Assembly (NCBI RefSeq): GCF_019278565.1
Contig: NZ_CP058988.1
Span: 3,968,001-4,032,000, forward strand
Direction of reading: 5' to 3'
Source: Cellulophaga sp. HaHa_2_95
Lineage (GTDB): Bacteria > Bacteroidota > Bacteroidia > Flavobacteriales > Flavobacteriaceae
DNA: 64,000 nucleotides
Notes under the pieces: model-generated
Database searches by the model: none
What the model saw: only the letters and a program-made list of their open reading frames with translations
Told to the model about the DNA's origin: nothing
Part shown: piece by piece, positions 20,706 through 28,341 of the stretch
Numbering within the stretch: position 1 is the first letter of the stretch
Layout: each line of letters opens with the position of its first letter
Program-made: the position numbers and the translations under genes

Positions 20706-20858
20706 TTATTTCTTAGTCAACCAACCGCTAACCTCTTCAGGAGCCATAACCGCTTCTGTAAATGTATAAGCACCAGATTTTGGTGACTTAACCATTTTTA
20801 TAGCTTTAGTCAATCTTTTAGAACTGGTTTGTAAACTTGCTACCGTCTTCTTTGCCAT
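20706..20858 (-). CDS. DUF4295 small basic protein
   Basis: A 50-residue, lysine-rich protein starting MAKKTVASLQTSSKRLTKAI and ending GWLTKK. It matches DUF4295, a Bacteroidota-specific small protein that lies between rpmG and ftsY in many genomes. The basic composition and position suggest a ribosome-associated role, but that is inference. It starts 37 bases after the rpmG stop. Confidence 0.88.
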   Translation of the reverse strand: MAKKTVASLQTSSKRLTKAIKMVKSPKSGAYTFTEAVMAPEEVSGWLTKK

Positions 20859-20895
20859 GTTTAATAATTTTTATCATTTCCGTTAAAACGGAAAA

Positions 20896-21078
20896 TTACT
20901 TAATTTCTTTATGAACAGTCATTTTCTTTAGAATTGGGTTGAATTTCTTAAGCTCAATTCTATCAGGAGTGTTCTTCTTATTTTTTGTTGTAATGTATCT
21001 TGAAGTACCAGGTTGTCCTGATTCTTTGTGCTCTGTACATTCCAAAATCACTTGGATTCTATTACCTTTCTTAGCCAT
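20896..21078 (-). CDS. rpmG: 50S ribosomal protein L33
   Basis: A 60-residue protein with the L33 pattern [18 protein letters not shown], followed by [20 protein letters not shown] and a C-terminal [13 protein letters not shown]. Only one Cys is present (residue 14), so this is the zinc-free form. It is 22 bases after rpmB and co-transcribed. Confidence 0.96.
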   Translation of the reverse strand: MAKKGNRIQVILECTEHKESGQPGTSRYITTKNKKNTPDRIELKKFNPILKKMTVHKEIK

Positions 21079-21100
21079 TATACTAGATTATTTTTTCGGA

Positions 21101-21337
21101 TTACTTAGTTAATCCATTTGCTTTAGCTTCTTTCAATACTGCACTAATACCTTTCTTATTGATCGATTTTAATGCACGCGCAGATACTTTCAAAGTAACC
21201 CAACGGTTTTCTTCTTCAATATAGAAACGCTTTTTGGAAAGATTTACATTGAATCTTCTTCTTGTCTTATTGATGGAAAACGATACGTTGTTTCCAAACA
21301 TAGCTCTCTTTCCGGTAATTTCGCAAACTTTTGACAT
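21101..21337 (-). CDS. rpmB: 50S ribosomal protein L28
   Basis: A 78-residue protein with the L28 N-terminal signature MSKVCEITGKRAMFGNNVS and basic core NKTRRRFNVNL. It is the first gene of the rpmB-rpmG-DUF4295(-ftsY) unit; a good Bacteroidota-type promoter lies just upstream. Confidence 0.97.
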   Translation of the reverse strand: MSKVCEITGKRAMFGNNVSFSINKTRRRFNVNLSKKRFYIEEENRWVTLKVSARALKSINKKGISAVLKEAKANGLTK

Positions 21338-21371
21338 ATCGCTAGGGTTTGTGTTATTTTTAAACAGGATG

Positions 21372-21404
21372 CAAATTTATATCTTTTTTATCGGACGTAC
21401 AAAA
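21372..21404 (-). promoter_or_regulatory. Housekeeping promoter of the rpmB operon
   Basis: On the minus strand a TTTTG (21400-21404) is followed after 20 bases by TAAATTTG (21372-21379). This fits the Bacteroidota sigma consensus TTTG / TAnnTTTG. It lies directly between the cinA stop and the rpmB start. Confidence 0.6.
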
Positions 21405-21411
21405 TTCTTTT

Positions 21412-22662
21412 TTAAAATTTTGAAATTTCTTTTTGAAGCATCTCAAGTGCCTTATTTACAGACTTTTGCACAACCCTTTCGCGCTGACTCCCCATCATAA
21501 ACTTCTCAGAATACACTCCTTTAGGTGTTGCAACGGCAATAAAAACACTTCCAACCTCCTCATTAGAGTCTCCTTTCGTCGGACCAGCGTTCCCTGTAGT
21601 GGCAATTGAAAAATCTGATTTTAAGAGTTTTCGAACATTAATCGCCATAGCTTCTGCTACTTGCGCACTCACTACAGAATGCATTTCAATCACTTCTTTT
21701 GGAACTTTCAGAACGTTAATCTTTACTTCAGTAGCATAACTCACTAGACAACCCTTAAAATAGGCAGACGCTCCTGGTATCGCTGTAAGGTGTTCCGAAA
21801 TTGTTCCACCCGTGAAACTCTCTGCCATTGCTAGTGTCATTTTTTTCGAGGTTAACAATTTAGCGATAACCGCTTCAATGGTTTCATCATCTTCCTCACC
21901 ATAAATAACATCATCAATAAGGCGGTACAACTTTTTAGTTTCCAAAGCCATAACAGCTTCCACCTCTTCCTGCACAGCTCCCCTTGAACTTAAACGCAAT
22001 CTCACCATTCCTAAGCTAGGTAAATATGCCAACTTTATGGAGGGTGGCAGACACTCTTCCCATTCTGAAATACGATCTGCTAACGCACTTTCCCCTATAC
22101 CGTAAGTGATGATTGTTCTATGTAGAATAAACGGCCTATTAAATTCTTTTTGAATTTTAGGAACCACTTCATGCGCTATTAGATATTTCATCTCAAAAGG
22201 CACCCCCGGAAGCGAAACAAAGACAGTATCATTCTTTGTCATCCACATGCCTGGAGCTGTTCCATTTGCATTATGCAAAATAGTAGCTTTTGAAGGCACT
22301 AAGGCCTGATCTATATTTACTTGGAGAAGCGGAGAGGTTGAAATATACTTTTCAAACAATTCTTTAACATGATCCAAAACCATATCGTTTTGCACTAAAC
22401 TGTCATCAAAATATTCACACAAAGTATGCTTGGTAATATCATCTTTGGTAGGCCCTAACCCGCCTGTAATAATTACGATATCTACCCGTGACTCTGCATC
22501 TTTTAATGCTTGAAGAATATGACTTTTTTCATCCTGAATAGAAGTAATCTGATATACAGAAACTCCTATTTTATTGAGTTCTTTACCAATAAAAGCAGAA
22601 TTTGTATCTACAATTTGGCCAATAAGAATTTCATCACCAATAGTAATTATCTCCGCATTCAT
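21412..22662 (-). CDS. cinA: CinA-family protein (NMN amidohydrolase-like)
   Basis: This 416-residue protein has the molybdopterin-binding-like N-terminal domain (about 1-170, with ITGGLGPTKDDIT) and the C-terminal CinA domain (about 255-412, with MAESFTGGTISEHLT and ATTGNAGPT). CinA proteins cleave nicotinamide mononucleotide amide and/or ADP-ribose pyrophosphate; the old competence-damage name reflects operons with recA elsewhere. Here it abuts an orphan Hpt gene with no gap. Confidence 0.94.
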   Translation of the reverse strand: MNAEIITIGDEILIGQIVDTNSAFIGKELNKIGVSVYQITSIQDEKSHILQALKDAESRVDIVIITGGLGPTKDDITKHTLCEYFDDSLVQNDMVLDHVKELFEKYISTSPLLQVNIDQALVPSKATILHNANGTAPGMWMTKNDTVFVSLPGVPFEMKYLIAHEVVPKIQKEFNRPFILHRTIITYGIGESALADRISEWEECLPPSIKLAYLPSLGMVRLRLSSRGAVQEEVEAVMALETKKLYRLIDDVIYGEEDDETIEAVIAKLLTSKKMTLAMAESFTGGTISEHLTAIPGASAYFKGCLVSYATEVKINVLKVPKEVIEMHSVVSAQVAEAMAINVRKLLKSDFSIATTGNAGPTKGDSNEEVGSVFIAVATPKGVYSEKFMMGSQRERVVQKSVNKALEMLQKEISKF

Positions 22663-23001
22663 CTAAAGACCAAAATCTTTTTTAAGTTCAGAAATCACTT
22701 GATGGATGTCTTTTTTAAGAATAGGAAAAATCTGGTCTAGACTAGGATTTTCATCCCCAACTTTACCAATATTCTCTATATCTAAGGCTGCTGCACGAGT
22801 TTGCTCCATGCCTAACAAATCTACATTAGGCTTAATCTTGTGCGCCAATTGATATATATTGGAATAGTTTTTTTGACCTATAGCAACTTCTAATTGTTCC
22901 AAATCTTCTGGAACCTCATCGAGAAAAGCAGAAACTACGGACTGAATAAAATCCTCATCCCCATCTGCCAACTCATTAATTTTATCCAAACTGTAAATCA
23001 T
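22663..23001 (-). CDS. Orphan histidine phosphotransfer (Hpt) protein
   Basis: This 112-residue, all-helical protein carries the Hpt motif LAHKIKPN with the phospho-accepting His54 and a following hydrophobic helix (VDLLG). Hpt domains relay phosphate between hybrid kinases and response regulators. No kinase or regulator gene is in the window, so its partners are encoded elsewhere. Its stop is immediately next to the cinA start, and it follows the FAH-family gene by 4 bases, so it is inside an operon of metabolic genes. Confidence 0.88.
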   Translation of the reverse strand: MIYSLDKINELADGDEDFIQSVVSAFLDEVPEDLEQLEVAIGQKNYSNIYQLAHKIKPNVDLLGMEQTRAAALDIENIGKVGDENPSLDQIFPILKKDIHQVISELKKDFGL

Positions 23002-23005
23002 CTTG

Positions 23006-23617
23006 TTATTTAATAGTTACATTAAACATCTCTACGCCTTCTAACCTACCTGAAAGGTAGTCATTAGTTTTAACACTACCAACACCCGCCGGGGTCCCCG
23101 TAAATAGCACATCGCCTTTCTTCAAAGTGAAGAATGTGCTCACATACGCTATCAACTCATCTATCTTCCAGAGCATCAAGTTTGTATTTCCATCTTGTAC
23201 CACTTCATCATTCTTTAGCAATTGAAAACCTAAATTATCAATCGATTCAAATTTTTCCTTAGGCACCCAATTTCCAATAACCGTTGCCCCGTCAAAACCT
23301 TTAGCTTTTTCCCATGGCAATCCTTTTTCTTTTAAAGCTTGCTGCACATCTCTGGCCGTAAAATCTATTCCCAAACCTACTTCATCATAATAGTTGGGCG
23401 CAAATTTTTCCGAAATATGCTTTCCTACTTTTTTAATTTTAACCAAAACCTCTACTTCATAATGAATATCATTAGAGAATTCAGGAATATAAAAATCTTG
23501 TTCCTTAGGCAAAACAGAAGAATCTGGCTTTATAAATACTACCGGATCTTTAGGCTTTTCATTTTGCAACTCTGCAATATGTGCCGTATAATTTCTTCCA
23601 ATACAAATAATTTTCAT
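23006..23617 (-). CDS. Fumarylacetoacetate hydrolase-family protein
   Basis: This 203-residue protein has the FAH-fold metal ligands Glu54 and Glu56 (HYEVEVLVK) and Asp85 (GIDFTARD), plus the signature FTGTPAGVG. The short single-domain form resembles acylpyruvases and oxaloacetate decarboxylases/tautomerases rather than true fumarylacetoacetases. The exact substrate cannot be read from sequence. It lies 19 bases after the carboxypeptidase-regulatory-domain gene. Confidence 0.9.
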   Translation of the reverse strand: MKIICIGRNYTAHIAELQNEKPKDPVVFIKPDSSVLPKEQDFYIPEFSNDIHYEVEVLVKIKKVGKHISEKFAPNYYDEVGLGIDFTARDVQQALKEKGLPWEKAKGFDGATVIGNWVPKEKFESIDNLGFQLLKNDEVVQDGNTNLMLWKIDELIAYVSTFFTLKKGDVLFTGTPAGVGSVKTNDYLSGRLEGVEMFNVTIK

Positions 23618-23636
23618 ACAAGAGTTTTATTAAAAT

Positions 23637-24548
23637 TTATTTTTTTGACAACTTTAAACTCACTGCAGGGATTAGGTTTCCTGTACTATTTCTTGATTTT
23701 ACTACAAAATCTGTCCACGCTCCCATACCATACACCATAACTTTAAAGTTTTGATTTTTATTGTAAACACCTCCAAAAGTTGGCGCAAATCTATCCTCTA
23801 CCAATAAGGCATTGGTGATATTATGTTTCCCCGTATTCTTGTACCAGTTACTAGGCACAAATAACCACTCTAAACCTATATAAACTCCTGCTCTCGGCAT
23901 CTGTATCCGAAGTGCTGATAAGTCTAATGACACATAATCTTTACCGGACTCTGCCTCTAACACAAAACTTTTTCGCAGCAGATCTTTTGTCGGCTTTTTG
24001 GTTTCCTTATCCACATCATACACACGAACCCTAAATTTTGAAGCCTCTCCTTTGAATGCGGCATTGTCCTGAAAGAAAATGGTAACCTTATCTACATATT
24101 TTTTCTGCTGTCCGATATTGGGATAATACAAAGCCAAAACCCAAGGCGTTGATGAGGATGAAAACCCACTCTTTACACTATAACTGCTAATTGGATTTAA
24201 CACATCTGAATTTCCCAAAGTCTCCGAAACTACTACTTCATTAAGTTCAAAAGATTCTGGCACCAAATTAAATTTCTTCGCTTTAAAAACCTGAGAAGCT
24301 GCAACGATAGTATCCTTGTAACCTAAGGATGAGATATGCAATTGTTTCTCCAAAAAGGACGATGGCAAATCCATAAAAAAGTGCCCTTCCTCATCAGAAG
24401 AAGTTCCTTTTAATGTATTTAAAAAACTAAGATTAACAAATGGGATGGTCTCCTTAGTCTTACTATCATAGACAACACCCTCAAAATATATTTCTTGTGC
24501 TGTTGCGAAATGAAATCCGAAAATAAAAACGAAAAAAAAACGCGACAT
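23637..24548 (-). CDS. Secreted carboxypeptidase-regulatory-domain protein
   Basis: This 303-residue protein has a signal peptide (MSRFFFVFIFGFHFATAQ) followed by a CarboxypepD_reg-like domain (about 20-105; GVVYDSKTKETIPFVNLS, SSDEEGHF). The rest (about 125-303) is beta-rich and not recognised. Such proteins lie in the periplasm or outer membrane of Bacteroidota. Its ATG overlaps the stop of the exonuclease gene by one base (TAATG). Confidence 0.82.
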   Translation of the reverse strand: MSRFFFVFIFGFHFATAQEIYFEGVVYDSKTKETIPFVNLSFLNTLKGTSSDEEGHFFMDLPSSFLEKQLHISSLGYKDTIVAASQVFKAKKFNLVPESFELNEVVVSETLGNSDVLNPISSYSVKSGFSSSSTPWVLALYYPNIGQQKKYVDKVTIFFQDNAAFKGEASKFRVRVYDVDKETKKPTKDLLRKSFVLEAESGKDYVSLDLSALRIQMPRAGVYIGLEWLFVPSNWYKNTGKHNITNALLVEDRFAPTFGGVYNKNQNFKVMVYGMGAWTDFVVKSRNSTGNLIPAVSLKLSKK

Positions 24549-25324
24549 TATCCTAGTTTGTTATTCAATTTACTCAACTTAATTTGTGTCAAAATTTTCT
24601 TAGTATACAAAGGAAAATCGGCATTTAGTATCCAACTGAAATATCCTGGCTCTTTCGCAAGTACATCATGAACCTTTTTACCCTTATGCTTTCCAAAAGA
24701 GAAAACCTCTTCCTCTTCATCATCCAAGATTATAAAGCCAGCAAAATCTACGGTTCTTTTATGCGATGAAAATTCCGCTAACATTTTCATGTTATTTTCC
24801 AACTCCGGATACCGGTCTAATTGCGCCAATAACACTTCATAGGTTGCATTGGTATCTGCTGCTGCACTATGCGCATCTATCAAATCTTTATCACAATAAA
24901 ACTTATAAGCAGCGCCAAGAGTTCTCTTTTCCATTTTATGAAAGATAGTCTGCACATCTACTGCAACTCTATTTTTCATATCAAAATCTATTTCTGCACG
25001 CAGCATTTCTTCTGCCAACAATGGAATATCAAAACGATCAGAATTAAAACCTCCTAGATCACTGTCTTTAATCATGTTGTAAATTTCTTTCGAAAGCTCT
25101 TTAAACGTAGGTTCATTAGCCACTTTTTCATTAGAAATACCATGTACAGCAATTACTTCATCAGGAATGACCATTTCCGGATTTACCAACCAAGTTTTAC
25201 TCTCTTTATTCCCGTTAGGATGTATTTTAAGAATTGCTATTTCTACAACTCGATCTTTTGCTACATTGACACCCGTTGTTTCTAAATCGAAAAAACAAAT
25301 AGGACGTGTTAATTTTAATTGCAT
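24548..25324 (-). CDS. DEDDh 3'-5' exonuclease (DnaQ-like)
   Basis: This 258-residue protein has ExoI FFDLETTG (Asp13, Glu15), ExoII GFNSDRFDIPLL and ExoIII HSAAADT. The C-terminal part (about 195-250, FSFGKHKGKKV) resembles the zinc-ribbon-free tail of exodeoxyribonuclease X/DUF3820-type proteins. It is probably a repair or proofreading-type exonuclease. It is coupled to the next gene by a one-base overlap, which need not mean a shared function. Confidence 0.92.
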   Translation of the reverse strand: MQLKLTRPICFFDLETTGVNVAKDRVVEIAILKIHPNGNKESKTWLVNPEMVIPDEVIAVHGISNEKVANEPTFKELSKEIYNMIKDSDLGGFNSDRFDIPLLAEEMLRAEIDFDMKNRVAVDVQTIFHKMEKRTLGAAYKFYCDKDLIDAHSAAADTNATYEVLLAQLDRYPELENNMKMLAEFSSHKRTVDFAGFIILDDEEEEVFSFGKHKGKKVHDVLAKEPGYFSWILNADFPLYTKKILTQIKLSKLNNKLG

Positions 25325-25400
25325 TTTTAAAGAATTTATTCAAAGATAGTTTATTCAAAATTTAAGAAAAAACTAGCGCTATTTAAATATTGTAAAAACA

Positions 25401-25427
25401 AAAAAGCTTCCAAAAAGGAAGCTTTTT
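25401..25427 (-). terminator. Terminator after the 2-oxoacid dehydrogenase E2 gene
   Basis: A perfect 11-bp stem (AAAAAGCTTCC with its complement) surrounds an A5 loop; the minus-strand U-run is supplied by the left arm. It begins 20 bases past the stop. Confidence 0.85.
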
Positions 25428-25446
25428 CTATATTAATTTATTCGAA

Positions 25447-26793
25447 TTAGATTTCTCTATTTACATCCCAAGCTTCTAAGAAATCTGCTACTGCTTTCAC
25501 AAACATACCTCCTAGCGCTCCGTTAACCACTCTATGGTCATAACTATGAGACAAGAACATCTTACTTCTAATCCCTATAAAATCTCCTTCTGGAGTTTCT
25601 ATTACAGAAGGCACTTTACGTATAGCTCCTAATGCAAGAATACCCACTTGTGGTTGGTTGATGATTGGCGTACCAAAAACACTTCCAAAAGTTCCCACAT
25701 TGGTTACCGTATAGGTACCATCTTTTATTTCGTCCGGCTTCAATTTATTATTTCGACTTCTAGTTGCCAAATCATTAACCGCCTTTGCCATACCCACTAA
25801 ATTTAATTGGTCTGCATTTTTAATTACAGGAACAATTAAATTACCATCCGGTAAAGCTGCTGCCATACCTATATTGATGTTTTTCTTTTTAACCACGGTA
25901 TCACCGTTCAAAGAAATGTTCATCATAGGATATTTCTTTAATGCCACCGCAACAGCCTCCATAAAGATAGGAGTGAACGTAAGTTTTTCTCCTTCTCTTT
26001 TCTCAAAGCTCGTTTTATTTTTATTTCTCCAATTTACTACATTGGTTACATCAACTTCTATAAAGCTCTGAACATGTGCAGAAGTTGAAATACTTTCGCG
26101 CATATATTGCGCAATAAGTTTTCCCATTCTACTCATCGGGATTACCTCATCTCCACTACCAACTTTTACATCTGAAGGAGCCTGACTTACTGCCACTGGA
26201 GCACTAGCCGCTTGCGCAGTAACATTAGCGGTTGCAGTTGCTGCAGCTGCACTAGGAGCGACCACATTCCGAGTTTTACGATTCTCTACATAAGCTAGAA
26301 TATCGTTTTTAGTAACTCTTCCTTCTTTTCCCGTACCTACAATAGCATCTAAATCTGCGACAGAAACCCCTTCTTCTTTAGCAATATTCTTCACTAAAGG
26401 AGAATAGAAACGATCTGTACTACTATAATCTGCAGCTGGAGTTTTTACTATTTCTTGTACACTTTCTATTTCTTGTTCAATCGAATTTGCTGCAGTAGCA
26501 TCTTCTTTTACTGGCTCGTGCTCTGGAGCAGCAACAGAATCCGATGCACCATCTTGAATCTCGATTATTGCAACCGTTTGCCCTACCGATATAATATCAT
26601 CAATATTGAAAAGCTTTTCAACCAAAACACCTTCCACCTCGCTAGGCACCTCAGAATCTACCTTATCTGTAGCAATTTCAAAAACCGCCTCATCCATCTC
26701 AATAGTATCCCCTACTTCTTTTAACCAAGTAGTTAGTGTTGCCTCTGCAACACTCTCACCCATCTGTGGTAATTTTAATTCAAACTTTGACAT
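25447..26793 (-). CDS. 2-oxoacid dehydrogenase E2 (dihydrolipoyl acyltransferase)
   Basis: This 448-residue protein has a lipoyl domain with Lys44 (EIATDKVDSEVP), an Ala/Pro/Glu-rich linker, an E3/E1-binding domain (about 130-170, SPLVKNIAKEEGVS) and the acyltransferase core. The catalytic motif reads DHRVVNG: His420 is present, but the Asp of the HxxxDG consensus is Asn424. Branched-chain E2 is the most likely specificity by overall form; pyruvate or 2-oxoglutarate E2 cannot be excluded. It stands alone, without E1 genes nearby, and has its own terminator. Confidence 0.9.
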   Translation of the reverse strand: MSKFELKLPQMGESVAEATLTTWLKEVGDTIEMDEAVFEIATDKVDSEVPSEVEGVLVEKLFNIDDIISVGQTVAIIEIQDGASDSVAAPEHEPVKEDATAANSIEQEIESVQEIVKTPAADYSSTDRFYSPLVKNIAKEEGVSVADLDAIVGTGKEGRVTKNDILAYVENRKTRNVVAPSAAAATATANVTAQAASAPVAVSQAPSDVKVGSGDEVIPMSRMGKLIAQYMRESISTSAHVQSFIEVDVTNVVNWRNKNKTSFEKREGEKLTFTPIFMEAVAVALKKYPMMNISLNGDTVVKKKNINIGMAAALPDGNLIVPVIKNADQLNLVGMAKAVNDLATRSRNNKLKPDEIKDGTYTVTNVGTFGSVFGTPIINQPQVGILALGAIRKVPSVIETPEGDFIGIRSKMFLSHSYDHRVVNGALGGMFVKAVADFLEAWDVNREI

Positions 26794-26882
26794 ATCATCA
26801 ATTAATATACTTATTCAGAATAATTTTTTGCGAAAATAATAAAAATATCGTCTTTTACTTAAATTTCTTACAACTATTTTAC

Positions 26883-27500
26883 TTATGCCTTCATAGAGTT
26901 TTCGAATGGAATACGGTTTAAAATACTCCGTCCTAAGGTAATTTCATCTGCATATTCCAATTCATCCCCCACCGCAATTCCTCTTGCAATGGTCGATGTT
27001 TTTACTACTGTACCCTCTAGCTGTTTAAAAATATAAAAATTGGTCGTATCGCCTTCCATCGTAGAACTCAATGCAAAAATTAGTTCGGTGACTCCACCCT
27101 TTTTAACTTTCCCCACTAAAGATCCAATGGTTAAATCTTGCGGCCCGACACATTCCATAGGAGAAATTTTACCTCCTAAAACATGGTACATACCTCTAAA
27201 CTGCCCCGTGTTCTCTATAGCCATTACATCTCTAATATCTTCTACTACACAAATAATAGAGGCATCTCTTTTAGGATTTGCACAAATTTCGCAAAGCGCG
27301 ACATCTGAAATATTATGGCAATTAGAGCAAAATTTAATTTGACTCCTTAACTTCTCTAAGGCACTCGTTAAATGAGATGTTTGCTCTTCTGGCTGTTTTA
27401 GTAAATGCAATGCCAGCCGCAATGCCGTACGCTTTCCGATACCGGGCAATTGCGAAATTTCATAAACCGCATTTTCCAATAATTTTGAAGAGAATTCCAT
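26883..27500 (-). CDS. recR: Recombination protein RecR
   Basis: This 205-residue protein has the N-terminal helix-hairpin-helix ([16 protein letters not shown]), the zinc finger Cys58, Cys61, Cys70, Cys73, and a TOPRIM domain (about 80-170, [14 protein letters not shown]). RecR works with RecO and RecF in loading RecA at gaps. No recF or recO gene is in the window. Confidence 0.96.
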   Translation of the reverse strand: MEFSSKLLENAVYEISQLPGIGKRTALRLALHLLKQPEEQTSHLTSALEKLRSQIKFCSNCHNISDVALCEICANPKRDASIICVVEDIRDVMAIENTGQFRGMYHVLGGKISPMECVGPQDLTIGSLVGKVKKGGVTELIFALSSTMEGDTTNFYIFKQLEGTVVKTSTIARGIAVGDELEYADEITLGRSILNRIPFENSMKA

Positions 27501-27552
27501 AGGTGCAAAATTACAACATTATCAGTTTTATTTCTCTATTAAATAAGAGAAA

Positions 27553-27912
27553 TTAATATTGATCTGTTGCTAATAAAACAAGGGTGCAAGCCACCTCAAC
27601 CTCTATACCATTTTCCCGAAGTAAGCTATAGAAGTTGGGGTTTTCCGTACCTGGATTAAAAATTACCCGCTTTGGTTTTAAATCTATAATTTTTTGATAA
27701 TACGCTTCTTGATTTTTTGAATTTAAATACAAAGTAACCGTGTGTATATTTTGAAAGTCGGCAAAATTAGTCTTAATTTGCACTCCGTAAAGAAGGCCCT
27801 CCTTTAAACCAAAAGCTTCTGTTTCAATAGATTTTTCTGTTAACTTATCTATAGCTATATTACTATATCTGCTAGGTTTTAACGAAGCGCCAATTACGAG
27901 TGTTTTTTGCAT
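27553..27912 (-). CDS. CoA-binding (Rossmann-fold) domain protein
   Basis: This 119-residue protein begins TLVIGASLKPSRYSN, the glycine-rich nucleotide loop of the CoA_binding_2 family, and is a single-domain member of normal length. The role of these stand-alone proteins is not established. It starts 53 bases upstream of recR on the same strand. Confidence 0.85.
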   Translation of the reverse strand: MQKTLVIGASLKPSRYSNIAIDKLTEKSIETEAFGLKEGLLYGVQIKTNFADFQNIHTVTLYLNSKNQEAYYQKIIDLKPKRVIFNPGTENPNFYSLLRENGIEVEVACTLVLLATDQY

Positions 27913-27946
27913 TTTGCCGAAAATGATGTTAAAAATTGTTAATTAA

Positions 27947-27972
27947 TGTAACTTTTATATGATTTTTACGTC
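27947..27972 (+). promoter_or_regulatory. ECF-sigma-type promoter P1 (TGTAAC-N16-CGTC)
   Basis: TGTAAC at 27947-27952 and CGTC at 27969-27972 are separated by 16 bases. This is the classic layout of group IV (ECF) promoters with an AAC -35 core and a CGTC -10. The same hexamer, spacing and tetramer recur at 28245-28270. The closest downstream feature is a terminator, not a gene, so it probably makes a short RNA. Confidence 0.6.
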
Positions 27973-27978
27973 TATTAG

Positions 27979-28094
27979 TACTCTAAAGATATTATGAATT
28001 TGTCGTTAATGCTGTATTTTTATAGTTAATGGTTAGTGTTTAGTGCACATTATCGATAATAGAAACCCTCATGTAAATGAGGGTTTTGTTTTTT
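27979..28094 (+). ncRNA. Candidate ECF-controlled small RNA
   Basis: From a start about 7 bases after the P1 CGTC to the U-tract of the 28063-28094 terminator, a transcript of about 115 nt would be made with no gene inside. It holds a short frame at 27994-28029 (MNLSLMLYFYS), which could be a leader peptide or chance. It is divergent from the CoA-binding gene and ends 250 bases before the beta-barrel receptor gene. The exact start is an estimate; no sequence family is recognised. Confidence 0.45.
28063..28094 (+). terminator. Terminator of the candidate small RNA
   Basis: A 10-bp perfect stem (AAACCCTCAT with its complement) around GTAA is followed on the plus strand by TTTTGTTTTTT. It is far from any gene end: the nearest plus-strand start is 28342 and the minus-strand gene points away. 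Confidence 0.8.
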
Positions 28095-28244
28095 ATATAC
28101 CTCAAAGTGCTCGGCTAACCACTTCTTAGCCTAAAATCACAGCACAAGATTACCACAATTATAATTTAGATTTTAACCTCAAAATAGCGAACTATTCTTC
28201 TATCGATTTCTGATATGTTAAAAAGTGTTAAAACAAAAAAGCTT

Positions 28245-28270
28245 TGTAACAAACGCATCATAGTGTCGTC
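28245..28270 (+). promoter_or_regulatory. ECF-sigma-type promoter P2 of the beta-barrel receptor gene
   Basis: TGTAAC at 28245-28250 and CGTC at 28267-28270, again 16 bases apart, lie 71 bases upstream of the start codon. The match in sequence and spacing to P1 suggests the same sigma factor reads both. Confidence 0.65.
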
Positions 28271-28286
28271 CTGTATATAGAAATTC

Positions 28287-28324
<38 letters not shown>

Positions 28325-28341
28325 TTACAAAACGAACATTC

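Noticed and set aside
28243..28268. A housekeeping promoter (TTTG plus TAGTGTCG) upstream of the beta-barrel gene.
   Set aside because: The spacing is only 14 bases and the second box matches poorly; the ECF-type TGTAAC-N16-CGTC fits the same DNA much better.
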